Shown here one piece after another: positions 50,503-60,222 of a DNA stretch of 64,000 bases. The stretch lies in assembly GCA_024742815.1 (NCBI GenBank), contig JANSXX010000003.1, positions 248,001-312,000 of the forward strand, given 5' to 3'. The number at the start of each line of letters is the position of its first letter. The first letter of the stretch is position 1. The stretch is from HXMU1420-13 sp024742815. Its GTDB lineage: Bacteria > Bacteroidota > Rhodothermia > Balneolales > Balneolaceae. Both the position numbers and the translations under genes were made by a program. The notes below the pieces were generated by a model. The model saw nothing but the letters and a program-made list of their open reading frames with translations, made no database searches and was not told the DNA's origin.

Positions 50503-52647
50503 ATGTCAGATTTTCATTATGAAAAAGACAACTTACTTGAGCCTTATTTAACTAATGCTTTTTTAGAAAGAATTTCTGATGGATTCGTAGGGTTAGATTC
50601 TGATTGGAACTACACTTACGTCAACAAAAAAGCTGGAAAATTGCTAGGTCATCGTCCTGATGAACTCATTGGCAAAAATATTTGGGAAGTATTTCCTGAA
50701 GGAATTGGGCAACCTTTCCATCTAATGTATAAAAAAGCTTTCGAAACACAAGAAGTACAAACTTTGAGGGAATATTACCAACCTTGGAAACGATGGTTTG
50801 AAAACAGAATTTATCCTTCAAGTAATGGTTTATCAATATTCTTCACAGACATTACTGATCAAGTTAAGAATGAAGAGACTAGAGATGAAGAATTACGCAT
50901 CTTCAAATTGTACAATATGTTTTTGGACAATAGTCACGACTCTTTTCAAGTGGCAGATGAAAACGGATATCTAGTATACGTAAATGATGTAGGCTTAAGG
51001 CAACTTGGTATATCAAGAGATGATGTAACCACTACTCATGTTTGTGATTTCGAAGATGATTTTAAATCTCTTGCCGACTGGCAAAGTCATGTAGAAGAAA
51101 TGAAAGAGTGCCGGAAGATGATTTTCGAAAGCACTAATACGAATCTAACTACAGGTAAGCAATTTCCGGTAGAAATTACGATCACCTACGAAACGATTGA
51201 CCAAGTAGGATACATTATTGCGATTTCCCGGGACGTTACGCGAAGAAAAGAGGCAGAACTACAGTTGGAACAGTCTCAACACCTCACAGCCAATGTGCTG
51301 GAAAGTATGAACGATGGATTTTCTATGTTGGATTTAGAAGGAAATCATCTTGTAGTAAATTCTGCACTTTGTGAAATGCTTGGCTACGAAGAACATGAAT
51401 TGATTGGAACCGGTGTACCTCACAAATATTGGCCGGAAGAACATCTTGAGGAAATTCGTGCAACATTTGGGCAGGTGATGGCGGGCGAGAAAGTAGATCT
51501 TCAACTGAAATTTAAGCGCAAAAACGGGGAGATTTTCCCGGTGATTGTATCCCCTTCCAGAATTTGTGACGACAAAGGTAATGTGCTGAGTTACATTTCT
51601 ACGGTCAAAGACATCTCCGATTTGCAAATGGCCGAGACCAAGGCAACACTAAGCGAGCAGCGATTACGTGTAATTCTGGAATCAACAAAGGTTGGAATTT
51701 GGGATTACAACATCAAAGAAGAAAAAACCTTACGCACTATTGAACATGATCGGTGTTTTGGCTTTGATGAGTATCACCCAAATTGGAATTACGAGACTTT
51801 TATTAATTGTATTCATCCCGATGATCGGGAACTAGTTCATCAAGCTTATCAAGAAAGTTTAAAAGAGCATAAATTTTATAGCGTAGATTACCGTGTGGTT
51901 TGGGATGATGGCAGTATCCATTGGTTAAATTCAGCAGGCAAACATGTCTTTAACAGCGAAAATGAACCGGTCCGATTCATTGGTATTGTGCAGGATATTT
52001 CTGATCGAAAAGAAAAAGAACTATTGATTCAACAATCGGTAAAAGAAAAAGAAGCGCTGGTTGCAGAAGTACATCACCGTGTAAAAAATAACCTTGCAGT
52101 GGTTGCCGGTTTAATGTACTTACAAGTTGTGGATACAGAAAATGCAGAAGTGAAAGATCGCCTCTCTACCAATATGGATCGCATCAAGAGTATTGCAACG
52201 ATTCACGAAGAGCTGTATCAATCACAAGACTTTTCAAAAATCAGCTTCGCACAATATATACGTGACCATGCAAAACTGTTGAACGATAGCCAATTCACAG
52301 AAGTAAGTGCTGACATACATTATGATCTGCAACCCCTTTACCTAGATATCAACCAAGCTCTTCCTTGTGCTTTAATAGTTAATGAGATTGTATCTAATGC
52401 ATTTAAACATGCTTTTGAAAAAGAGCCCGATCCCAAACTTTGGATAACTTTAAATAAATTCGAATCATCGATTATTTTATCTATCCGAGATAATGGTTGT
52501 GGCATAGATGACAATTTTAAGGAACACTCCTCTCTGTCGATGGGATTAAGTTTGGTAGAAAATCTCTCCAAACAAATAGATGCTACTTCGAGCTTTGAAA
52601 ACGACCACGGCTTATGCTACACCTTAAGTTTTAGGAATTCCTTTTAA
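50503..52647 (+). CDS. Multi-PAS histidine kinase with HisKA_2 domain
   Basis: A soluble 714-residue sensor kinase. Four PAS domains (about 20-125, 135-250, 262-375, 388-503) each end in a PAC-type sequence; the last is a PAS_3-type domain (FINCIHPDDRELVHQAY). The HisKA_2 helix is AEVHHRVKNNLAVVAGL (H524-H525), and the HATPase has NEIVSNAFKHAF and DNGCGID. HisKA_2 kinases usually signal to a separate receiver. It lies 106 bp upstream of the REC-HisKA_2 gene and opens the second signalling block. No membrane segment is visible. Confidence 0.93.
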   Translation: MSDFHYEKDNLLEPYLTNAFLERISDGFVGLDSDWNYTYVNKKAGKLLGHRPDELIGKNIWEVFPEGIGQPFHLMYKKAFETQEVQTLREYYQPWKRWFENRIYPSSNGLSIFFTDITDQVKNEETRDEELRIFKLYNMFLDNSHDSFQVADENGYLVYVNDVGLRQLGISRDDVTTTHVCDFEDDFKSLADWQSHVEEMKECRKMIFESTNTNLTTGKQFPVEITITYETIDQVGYIIAISRDVTRRKEAELQLEQSQHLTANVLESMNDGFSMLDLEGNHLVVNSALCEMLGYEEHELIGTGVPHKYWPEEHLEEIRATFGQVMAGEKVDLQLKFKRKNGEIFPVIVSPSRICDDKGNVLSYISTVKDISDLQMAETKATLSEQRLRVILESTKVGIWDYNIKEEKTLRTIEHDRCFGFDEYHPNWNYETFINCIHPDDRELVHQAYQESLKEHKFYSVDYRVVWDDGSIHWLNSAGKHVFNSENEPVRFIGIVQDISDRKEKELLIQQSVKEKEALVAEVHHRVKNNLAVVAGLMYLQVVDTENAEVKDRLSTNMDRIKSIATIHEELYQSQDFSKISFAQYIRDHAKLLNDSQFTEVSADIHYDLQPLYLDINQALPCALIVNEIVSNAFKHAFEKEPDPKLWITLNKFESSIILSIRDNGCGIDDNFKEHSSLSMGLSLVENLSKQIDATSSFENDHGLCYTLSFRNSF

Positions 52648-52753
52648 TTAGCGTTAATTAATTTTTTAATTCTAATTAAACATAGTGCATTCACTGCCGA
52701 TAAAAGTTATGAAGGTGAAATGAGGTCCCTTTATAAAAAACAGGTAGTACAGA

Positions 52754-53812
52754 ATGAATACAAAAGATGTAATCCTCTGCATCGATGATGAACCTATCAT
52801 CCTACGACTGATGAAAGGTCAACTCGAAGCTCATTTTGGTGAGCAATTTGAGTTCTTGTTTGCAGAATCGGCAGAAGAAGCGGAAACATTACTTGCAAGT
52901 CTGAAGAACGAGGATAAACGTCTGGTTATGACTATCGTCGATCAAATTCTACCGGGAAAGCAAGGCACCGAATTTCTTACCGAAATTGCCCAAGCTTTCC
53001 CAAATGTGATTAAAATTTTATTCTCAGGTAAATCGGACTTTGAATCAGTGATTGTTGCTATCAATGAAGCTGAGATTTACCGTTATATGATAAAACCTTG
53101 GGATGAAGCCGACTTCATCAACATTATTACCCGCGGGGTTCAGCAATTTTACATTAAAGAAAATATAGAGCTACAACTTGCAGAAATTCATCATAGGGTA
53201 AAAAATAATCTTACCATTATTACCTGCTTGTTGGAACTTCAAGTGAACGAGATAAGTGATTCTGGTAGCAAAATCTACTTTCAGCAAAGCATTAATCGTA
53301 TCAATTCTATCGCAAAAGTACACGAGCTTATCTATGAATCGGAGGATATGACGAGTGTTGACATCAAAAAATATCTCGAGAAAATCGTCCCTACTATTCA
53401 AGCAACACTAAACAGCCACAACAAACAAGTTACTTTCTTATTCGATATTCCCAGTTATCGCCTGAAGGTAAATCAAGCTATTCCCCTTGGGTTAATTTTT
53501 AATGAATTGATTACCAATTCGTTTAAATATGCCTTCGATGAGCAAAAAGATGGCGAAATTACGATTTCGATGAAGGTGGATGGAAAACGTTTAGCTTTTA
53601 CCTATAAAGATTCCGGTCCCGGTTTCGAAAGTGAAGGAACTCTTAGAACTTCGAAATCTCTTGGTCTGATGCTCATCAATATTCAGCTGCAACAGCTAGA
53701 AAGTATCTATACCTTAAATACCAATGACACTTTCGAACTGAATTTTTCATTTGATACCGGACGAGCCAAACGCGTTGAGAACGCCCTGCATCAAATAAAT
53801 ACTTCTCTTTAG
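52754..53812 (+). CDS. REC-HisKA_2 hybrid kinase (receiver first)
   Basis: A 352-residue protein with inverted order: receiver domain (1-130; CIDDEP, phosphoacceptor D63 in IVDQILPG, K in MIKPWDE), then HisKA_2 (AEIHHRVKNNL, H146-H147) and an intact HATPase (FNELITNSFKYAF; KDSGPGF; SLGLMLINIQLQQLE). The receiver probably controls the attached kinase. It is a close paralogue of the protein at 57952 and of the pseudokinase at 18056. Its REC part resembles PATAN/RpfG-type receivers followed by kinase output. Its neighbour upstream is the PAS-HisKA_2 kinase; the target regulator is not in the window. Confidence 0.92.
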   Translation: MNTKDVILCIDDEPIILRLMKGQLEAHFGEQFEFLFAESAEEAETLLASLKNEDKRLVMTIVDQILPGKQGTEFLTEIAQAFPNVIKILFSGKSDFESVIVAINEAEIYRYMIKPWDEADFINIITRGVQQFYIKENIELQLAEIHHRVKNNLTIITCLLELQVNEISDSGSKIYFQQSINRINSIAKVHELIYESEDMTSVDIKKYLEKIVPTIQATLNSHNKQVTFLFDIPSYRLKVNQAIPLGLIFNELITNSFKYAFDEQKDGEITISMKVDGKRLAFTYKDSGPGFESEGTLRTSKSLGLMLINIQLQQLESIYTLNTNDTFELNFSFDTGRAKRVENALHQINTSL

Positions 53813-53813
53813 A

Positions 53814-54260
53814 TTATTTAAGTTTGTAGTCGATATTGTATCGCGAAAACTGAGAAGGATCTTGTGCTGCTTCACCTGCATAGCTGGTACTTAATTTTCC
53901 CACTTGTAGCTGCTTTACCTGCCACTCAAAAATTGTAACACCACTTTGCGGGTTTCTAAATAGGAGTGAATCAAAAGCTGCATTGAATTCCCATATCGCA
54001 AATAATGTATCTGTCTTTCCATTTGGTAAGCCATTTGATCCAACTTCAGGGTAGATGTAAGTAAATAGTTTATCCTCAAAAATTGCTTCTATTTGTCCAA
54101 AACCTGGTGATGTTATAGCATAATTGTTACCGTCGATGGATGCTGAATTAACTTCCCAACTACCTAAAACTAACTCATTCGGATCAGTTTCTACTACTCC
54201 CGAAGGCGCTGTACTGCAAGCAAAAAACAACAGTACCATTCCAAAGCCTGTGTATTTCAT
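53814..54260 (-). CDS. Small lipoprotein, unknown function
   Basis: A 148-residue lipoprotein: short signal sequence with lipobox FFAC (C15) followed by a polar STAPSG stretch. The mature part is beta-rich (LVLGSWEVNSASIDG; LFAIWEFNAAFDSLLF; TIFEWQVKQLQVGKL), in the manner of small lipocalin-like or DUF-type Bacteroidota lipoproteins. It is transcribed against its neighbours, converging with the REC-HisKA_2 gene (stop codons one base apart). Not recognised as a named family. Confidence 0.7.
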   Translation of the reverse strand: MKYTGFGMVLLFFACSTAPSGVVETDPNELVLGSWEVNSASIDGNNYAITSPGFGQIEAIFEDKLFTYIYPEVGSNGLPNGKTDTLFAIWEFNAAFDSLLFRNPQSGVTIFEWQVKQLQVGKLSTSYAGEAAQDPSQFSRYNIDYKLK

Positions 54261-54369
54261 ATTAATTGAATTGGTTAAATGTTAACCCGTTTATCGACGT
54301 AGCTTAATCTTTATTAATTAAAACCGATAAAAAGCTCACACCTAACTGCAACCTTGAGCTTAATAGTGT

Positions 54370-55605
54370 ATGCGAAACTTGCATAAAAAATTGATACTAC
54401 TTCTGATAGGCACTTTAATTTCACTTCAGGCCTTTGCTCAAGAAGACGATGAATTATACGTATTCGGATTTGCGCAAGTACTGATGAGTGCAAAGTTTTT
54501 CGACTTTACTATTTATGAATCCGAAACTATTCCAGTTGAAATTGTTGATAAAAGTAGAAGCACCTCTTTTACCCTTCATCAGGTTAATCTTTTTTTCCAA
54601 AAGCCCATAACCGAAAGAAGCATGTTTTTTCTTAGTCTTGAGGCCAGCGGATCGTATTCAACAAGTGTTCCAAGCGGTAATTTTCAAATTCCGGAAGGTT
54701 GGATATCATACCGCTTTTCTGATCAGTTAGAGGTTAAAGCCGGCCTATTACTACCAAAGTTTAATAATCTAACTGAAATAAAAAATCGGTTACCACTTTT
54801 TCCATACTTGATTCGCCCAGTGCTCTACGAAACCATGTTAAATCATTTGGTTCGTGTAGAAGATTATAAACCTCAAAATGCGTATTTCCAGTTAACAGCA
54901 AATAAATATTTCTTTAGTGATAAAACCATGGAAATTGCATTCTATGTGGGTAATGCAGAAAATTCATTTTTGGCAAAATCGCAAGAAAATGATTTTGGTA
55001 CAGCAGAAGAAAATTCGGCATTATACAGGGGAGAAAATCTAAATACGGCACTTTTATTTGGCAGTAGAATTGGAATCATAAACGATTATCAAACCTTCAA
55101 AACAGGAATTTCTTTTACCTATGATGAAGACAATAAAACCATTGAAGAAAATTCAATATTTCGACTGCCTACATTCACAACTCCGGTCCTCGGTGAGGTT
55201 AAACGATATCGAGTGGGATATGACCTTTCATTTGCATACAAAAAGGTTGTTTTTGAGGGCGAGTATATGGGCATTTTTCATAACCATAAAGAAATTCGAA
55301 AAACTCCTGCTTTTCAAAATGCCAACTTGAATAAACGCTTCCTCTACGGCAATATCACTTATAATTTTAATGATGAGTTTTACGCTTTCGGGTATACAAG
55401 CTTCAATTCGGATCAAACTTATGAGTTCATTAAAAACAACACACCTTCGGCAGCGGGGATTCAGATTTACAGTTTGGGAGGTGGATGGAAACCATTCAAT
55501 AATACCTCGATAAAAGCGCAGTATCTTTTTACCAAAGCAAATGAAAACGATCATCTAGATTATCGTTTGAATATACTGAGCTTTGGAATCAGCACAATTT
55601 TTTGA
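54370..55605 (+). CDS. Outer-membrane porin-like beta-barrel protein
   Basis: A 411-residue protein with a signal peptide (1-23, LILLLIGTLISLQAFA-Q). The mature part consists of alternating amphipathic strands with aromatic girdle residues (FFLSLEASGSYST; WISYRFSDQLEVKAGLLLPKF) and a C-terminal strand ending in Phe (LSFGISTIF), as in outer-membrane porins. It is not a TonB receptor, as there is no plug. It precedes a PstS-like binding protein, a HAMP kinase and a REC-HisKA_2 protein on the same strand, suggesting it supplies the ligand that these sense. Confidence 0.8.
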   Translation: MRNLHKKLILLLIGTLISLQAFAQEDDELYVFGFAQVLMSAKFFDFTIYESETIPVEIVDKSRSTSFTLHQVNLFFQKPITERSMFFLSLEASGSYSTSVPSGNFQIPEGWISYRFSDQLEVKAGLLLPKFNNLTEIKNRLPLFPYLIRPVLYETMLNHLVRVEDYKPQNAYFQLTANKYFFSDKTMEIAFYVGNAENSFLAKSQENDFGTAEENSALYRGENLNTALLFGSRIGIINDYQTFKTGISFTYDEDNKTIEENSIFRLPTFTTPVLGEVKRYRVGYDLSFAYKKVVFEGEYMGIFHNHKEIRKTPAFQNANLNKRFLYGNITYNFNDEFYAFGYTSFNSDQTYEFIKNNTPSAAGIQIYSLGGGWKPFNNTSIKAQYLFTKANENDHLDYRLNILSFGISTIF

Positions 55606-55612
55606 GATAGAC

Positions 55613-56059
55613 ATGAATTCCTGCAAATCACATATTGCAACTATCATTCTCTTGCTGATTGGATCTCCTCTTATTGCTCAACAAACTGAAATTCTCTTGG
55701 CAGTTGTAGTGCATGAAAGCATCGCCACAGAAGTCAAAAATACTGAGCAACTGATAAATATTTATACACTTAAATCTCAGATCTGGGACGATAACAATAG
55801 AATCAGAATTGCTGATTACAAAGGTGAAAATTACTTACGGATGCAATTCTATGATGCACTAAACATTTCTACCAATGATGTAAAGAAAATCTGGTTACGA
55901 GCACAATTAACCGGACGATCCGTGCCACCAAAAGTAGTTGACTCGGTTCAAAGTATGATCGATTTAATTAGAAGAAATCCCGGCACAGTTGGTTACCTCC
56001 CATTCGATAGAGTGCCAGCAGATTTTAACATTCTTTTTGAAATTCAAAATGGGTCTTAA
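55613..56059 (+). CDS. PstS-like periplasmic binding protein (short)
   Basis: A 148-residue exported protein when started at the ATG at 55613 (MNSCKSHIATIILLLIG), which carries the signal peptide; an upstream ATG in frame (55583) would overlap the porin end. The mature part resembles a single lobe of a phosphate-type solute-binding protein (KNTEQLINIYTLKSQIWDD, then KKIWLRAQLTGRSVPPKVVDS and NPGTVGYLPFD), as in PBP-like_2 family members that lack the second lobe. It lies 8 bp after the porin and overlaps the kinase gene by 11 bp. By context it is a sensory partner of the downstream kinase. Confidence 0.8.
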   Translation: MNSCKSHIATIILLLIGSPLIAQQTEILLAVVVHESIATEVKNTEQLINIYTLKSQIWDDNNRIRIADYKGENYLRMQFYDALNISTNDVKKIWLRAQLTGRSVPPKVVDSVQSMIDLIRRNPGTVGYLPFDRVPADFNILFEIQNGS

Positions 56060-57959
56060 ATTTTTATTCAATATCCCATTAAAGCATCAGCTTATGATTG
56101 TGGTAACAGCAATTGCAGTTATCTCAACCATTATTTTTGCCTACATCAATAGCAATTTACAGCAGCGTTTAGTGAATAGAGAATATAATGCAAGTGCTCA
56201 GATTCAGATAGAAGCTGTTCGACTTGGCTTAGAAATTGGCCTGCGAGAAGAAAATTTTGAAAGTATTAATGAGGTGTTTTCTTGGGCTACTAGAAATCAA
56301 AACATTGATTTTATATTGATTGTAGATGAAAACGAAGAATTGTTGGCATCCTACCCTGATACGCTTTCAGCAGAATTATTAAATCTGGATCAAATACCAC
56401 GTACCATAACTAATGATTTTGATCAATTTGTAAAACAAATCAATTGGTACTCTAATCTTTCAGGCAATGGGAAAATTTATCTGGGTTTTAATACCGATTA
56501 TATACAAGAATCTAGAAATACAACTCGCTTAAACTTAGCCTTTTTATCCATTTTGATTGCTATTGGTGCCTCATTAAGTGGCTTTATACTTGCTAAAGGA
56601 ATCACTCGACCTATTGAAGCATTAAAACAGGTAACCCAGGATTTTTCAGTTGATAATCCTGAAATACGTGCGAACGAAAATGAGGGAAGTACTGAAATTC
56701 AAGTTCTTGCACGCGCTTTTAATACCATGCTCGATACACTTATTGAAACGCAAAAGCAGCGCATATTGGAAATGGAACAATTTAATGTTTCTCTTACCGA
56801 TCGAAATAAAAGTATTTCAAAAGCCTATACAAAATTAGAAAAGCAAAGCACTCAGCTTCAGGAGGAGAAAGAACGAGCTACCAATACTTTAAACGATCTG
56901 AAAAATACACAGGTAAAGCTGGTACAATCAGAAAAAATGGCTGCATTAGGCCAGTTGGTAGCAAGTGTTGCACACGAAATAAACACCCCTTCCGGAGCAA
57001 TTAACAGTGCTATCGATGAGATAAATCGGGATTACATCGACATACTAAACGATTTAATAGTTGTTACCGAAGCACTGCCTAATTCTAAGAAGGTGTTGTA
57101 CTTAAACACCTGCAAGCAAATAATAGGAGCCGAAAAAACTCTAACTACTTCTGAAGTGAGAAAGGAAGCTCGCAAAATCAAAAAAGTTGATTCAATCTTT
57201 TCGATGATGGATGCCGCTTTTTACAGCCGTTTGCTTGCTCAGGTTGGGTTTACGGCAGAAAATGTTGATGAGATTAAGCCTTTGTTTGAAGATGAACTCG
57301 GCCCAATGGTCATTAACTCATTTCATAATATCGGGATGTCGCAGATTCATGTGCGTGATATTCGAATCGCAATTTCAAGAATCATTCAGTTAGTAAAAGC
57401 ATTGAAAACCTATTCCCGGGTAGATAATGAAACTGAATCTTATACCTCATTGAAGGACGATCTTGAAAATACACTCATTATTCTGCACAACAAGACGAAA
57501 CGAGCAATTACTATTCAAAAAGAGTTTGAAGAAGTTCCGAATGTAAAGTGTTATCCGGGGCGGTTGAATCAAGTGTGGACAAACCTGATACATAATTCCA
57601 TTCAGGCTATGAAAGGCAGTGGTACCATCATAATTCGACTTAAAAATATTGATGAAGATTGGGTTTCTGTGGAAGTTGAAGATAATGGCCCTGGCATACC
57701 GGAAGAGCATCTAAGCAGTATTTTTGATCCTTACTTTACCACGAATGCCAAAGGTGAAGGAACCGGACTTGGACTTAGTATTAGCAAAGAAATCATTAAC
57801 GATCACTCAGGTACAATCGATGTTGAATCAGAGCCCGGACGTACTCGTTTTATCGTGAAAATTCCGGTTATTATTCCACATAAAGTGGCCGATAATAAAA
57901 AACAAGACGAGGATGAGTCGGGTACAGAACCTTTAGATACGGAGCTTAATTATGAATAA
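56049..57959 (+). CDS. HAMP-domain membrane sensor histidine kinase
   Basis: A 636-residue kinase from the ATG at 56049 (MGLKFLFNIPLKHQLMIVV); a TTG-initiated extension of 20 residues is unlikely. TM1 is at about 14-32 and TM2 at about 163-183, bracketing a periplasmic sensor of about 130 residues. A HAMP domain (KGITRPIEALKQV) and a coiled coil lead to the HisKA helix MAALGQLVASVAHEINTPSG (H309). A long helical insert follows before the HATPase (NLIHNSIQAMKG, DNGPGIPEEHL, GTGLGLSISKEI). It overlaps the PstS-like gene by 11 bp and the downstream receiver gene by 8 bp. Confidence 0.93.
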   Translation: MGLKFLFNIPLKHQLMIVVTAIAVISTIIFAYINSNLQQRLVNREYNASAQIQIEAVRLGLEIGLREENFESINEVFSWATRNQNIDFILIVDENEELLASYPDTLSAELLNLDQIPRTITNDFDQFVKQINWYSNLSGNGKIYLGFNTDYIQESRNTTRLNLAFLSILIAIGASLSGFILAKGITRPIEALKQVTQDFSVDNPEIRANENEGSTEIQVLARAFNTMLDTLIETQKQRILEMEQFNVSLTDRNKSISKAYTKLEKQSTQLQEEKERATNTLNDLKNTQVKLVQSEKMAALGQLVASVAHEINTPSGAINSAIDEINRDYIDILNDLIVVTEALPNSKKVLYLNTCKQIIGAEKTLTTSEVRKEARKIKKVDSIFSMMDAAFYSRLLAQVGFTAENVDEIKPLFEDELGPMVINSFHNIGMSQIHVRDIRIAISRIIQLVKALKTYSRVDNETESYTSLKDDLENTLIILHNKTKRAITIQKEFEEVPNVKCYPGRLNQVWTNLIHNSIQAMKGSGTIIIRLKNIDEDWVSVEVEDNGPGIPEEHLSSIFDPYFTTNAKGEGTGLGLSISKEIINDHSGTIDVESEPGRTRFIVKIPVIIPHKVADNKKQDEDESGTEPLDTELNYE

Positions 57960-59001
57960 AAAGGATGTGATTCTTTGCATAGATGATGAACAGATTATTC
58001 TGAATTCGTTAAGCAAACAGCTGATCAGAAAGTTTGGAACCCGATTTGAGTACGAATTTGCTGAAAGTGGCGAAGAAGCTCTTGAAATTGTGGAAGAGTT
58101 AGACGAAATGGGCCAAACTGTGGTGATGGCTATTTCTGATCAGATTATGCCGGGCATGTATGGCGATGAATTCCTCACAAAATTCCACGAGTCGCATCCA
58201 AAAAGTATCAAAATTCTCTTAACAGGTCAGGCAGCGCTCGATTCTGCTATGAACGCGATCAATAAGGCCGACTTGTATCGCTATCTAACCAAGCCTTGGA
58301 ACGAAGACGATTTTCTGCTTACCGTCGATCGTGGTTTGCAACAGTATTATTTGCAGGATAAAGCTTCCATCCTACTCGCCGAAATTCATCATCGAGTTAA
58401 AAACAACTTAACCATCATTTCAAGTTTGTTAGAACTTCAGGTGAACGAATTTAACGATCCTAGTTTAAAACTACCGTTTCAGCAAAGTATTAATCGAGTG
58501 CATTCGATCGCTAAAGTGCATGAACTCATTTATGATTCTAACGATATGGATGCGGTAAACATCAGCAAATATTTGGGTCGTATCCTTCCGAGCATTCAAA
58601 AAACCTTGCAAGGCGATCGTACCATTCATCTGCATTTGGATGTCCCCGATTATCGTTTGGATATGAATCAGTCCATCCCGCTCGGATTGATGTTTAATGA
58701 ATTACTCACCAATAGCGTTAAATATGCCTTTGTAAATCGAACTGAAGGCAACATATATATTAGCATGGCAGCCGTTGGTCGAGAACTACGATTTATATAT
58801 GAAGATGATGGCAATGGTTATGCAACCGGTGAATCGTTTGAAAGTTCGACAAATCTTGGACAAACTCTTGTTAAATTACAGCTTCAGCAATTAGAGTGTA
58901 CCTACACCTTGGATACCACCGACAAATTCCGGCTCAACTTTCAGTTTTTAGCTAATGAGTTAGATCAAGATTCGCACGTAGATTCACTCTTAAGCCGATA
59001 A
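57952..59001 (+). CDS. REC-HisKA_2 hybrid kinase (receiver first), paralogue
   Basis: A 349-residue receiver-first kinase. REC (1-130): CIDDEQ, phosphoacceptor D63 in ISDQIMPG, T91 in LTGQAA, K in LTKPWNE. HisKA_2: AEIHHRVKNNL (H146-H147). HATPase with FNELLTNSVKYAF and DDGNGY. It is highly similar to the 52754 protein over its whole length, so a local duplication is likely. Its ATG overlaps the stop of the HAMP kinase by 8 bp (ATGAATAA), so the kinase probably phosphorylates this receiver. Output downstream of its own kinase domain is unknown. Confidence 0.92.
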   Translation: MNKKDVILCIDDEQIILNSLSKQLIRKFGTRFEYEFAESGEEALEIVEELDEMGQTVVMAISDQIMPGMYGDEFLTKFHESHPKSIKILLTGQAALDSAMNAINKADLYRYLTKPWNEDDFLLTVDRGLQQYYLQDKASILLAEIHHRVKNNLTIISSLLELQVNEFNDPSLKLPFQQSINRVHSIAKVHELIYDSNDMDAVNISKYLGRILPSIQKTLQGDRTIHLHLDVPDYRLDMNQSIPLGLMFNELLTNSVKYAFVNRTEGNIYISMAAVGRELRFIYEDDGNGYATGESFESSTNLGQTLVKLQLQQLECTYTLDTTDKFRLNFQFLANELDQDSHVDSLLSR

Positions 59002-59002
59002 C

Positions 59003-60190
59003 TTAACTGGTAAGCATTTCGCACAAAAGTATATGTTTTTGATTCTGATCGGAGCAGAATATTAGAAATTGATTACCACCATCTTTCAACCGGTACTTCT
59101 TTTTAATCTGATTTGCGTTAAGCGGATGATTCTTTGAAATCACATTAATAGTTCCATTATCTGATGCTTTTTTAATGGATTTTGAATCGCCGGAAATGTG
59201 CTCAATCACTTTAAATACTCTGGCCGGAACCTCTTCAAAAAGTTCACTCGATGTATATAAATGTGTATTTGGCGACAATTTGCTAAGCTGAAATCGATCA
59301 CCAAATAACTTAAATCCTCCCCCTTTTTTTATGCAGGTATATGGATCATAAATGTAAGATTTCGGTTCAGAAAACTCGGAGCTTGCATGGTCTTCTTCAT
59401 TCATAGAAAAGGTAAATGTTGAAGCTTTAGGGTTCCCCAAATTCTGGCAAACAATATTCACTTCTTCTGCTTTGTGCTGATGATCGATTAAAAACAATAC
59501 TTCTTTCATCTCATTATCCACCGATACACAAAATACCTTTGAAATATCATTAAGTTGACCAAGTGCTTTCTGGATGTCTAACATGGGAGAAGCTTTAATC
59601 AATATCTTATCTGAAATTTCAGCTAATGCATCGTTCAAAGCTATAACATTAGGTTCATACTCTTCCAGAGCTATCAAACGCTGATTTGTGGTATTTCTTC
59701 GGGAAGGATCGATGTAAATCAAATCGTATGATTTTTGATTCTTAAGTAGAAACTCCTCTGCTGTAGACTCAAATACATTTACGTTCGCACTTAGCATTTT
59801 AAAATTATGACTTGCTAAAGCACAAAGCTCAACATTAGGCTCAACATAATCCACCTGTTCGAAAACTTGCGAAAACGCGAACGTGTCAACTCCACTCCCA
59901 CCGGTTAAGTCTAGCAAGCTTTTACCTTGCACTAAATTCGCTTTGAATTCGGCGGTAAGTTCAGAACTTGCCTGTTCCAGATTACTCTTTTTTGGAAATA
60001 ATAACTTCGGATTCGCATACCACTTCGGCAGTTTTTTTTGAATTTGTTGACGAGATTCTATTTGTACAGCAATTTCTTTTATGGGTAATTCCGGATATTT
60101 ATGCGCCCCTAGAATTAAATCTGTAGGTTGAGCGTGCAGATTCTCCTGAATGAATTGAACTACTTTGGGGTTTTGAAGTGATTGAATCAT
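59003..60190 (-). CDS. PG_1098-type class I methyltransferase with THUMP-like C-terminus
   Basis: The frame is open to 60265, but the ATG at 60190 (MIQSLQNPKVVQFIQENL) is the better start and leaves room for the divergent crtI gene. It gives 395 residues. An N-terminal PG_1098-like region (PTDLILGAHKYPELPIKEIAVQI) precedes a Rossmann methyltransferase with LDLTGGSGVDTFAFSQ and the YIDPSRR motif, and a THUMP-like C-terminal domain (KGGGFKLFGDRFQLSKLSPNT). The architecture suggests an RNA- or tRNA-directed methyltransferase common in Bacteroidota, but its substrate is not established. Transcribed divergently from crtI. Confidence 0.85.
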   Translation of the reverse strand: MIQSLQNPKVVQFIQENLHAQPTDLILGAHKYPELPIKEIAVQIESRQQIQKKLPKWYANPKLLFPKKSNLEQASSELTAEFKANLVQGKSLLDLTGGSGVDTFAFSQVFEQVDYVEPNVELCALASHNFKMLSANVNVFESTAEEFLLKNQKSYDLIYIDPSRRNTTNQRLIALEEYEPNVIALNDALAEISDKILIKASPMLDIQKALGQLNDISKVFCVSVDNEMKEVLFLIDHQHKAEEVNIVCQNLGNPKASTFTFSMNEEDHASSEFSEPKSYIYDPYTCIKKGGGFKLFGDRFQLSKLSPNTHLYTSSELFEEVPARVFKVIEHISGDSKSIKKASDNGTINVISKNHPLNANQIKKKYRLKDGGNQFLIFCSDQNQKHILLCEMLTS

Positions 60191-60222
60191 AACAATGTAA
60201 TAATGCAGAAGGTACCGAAATT

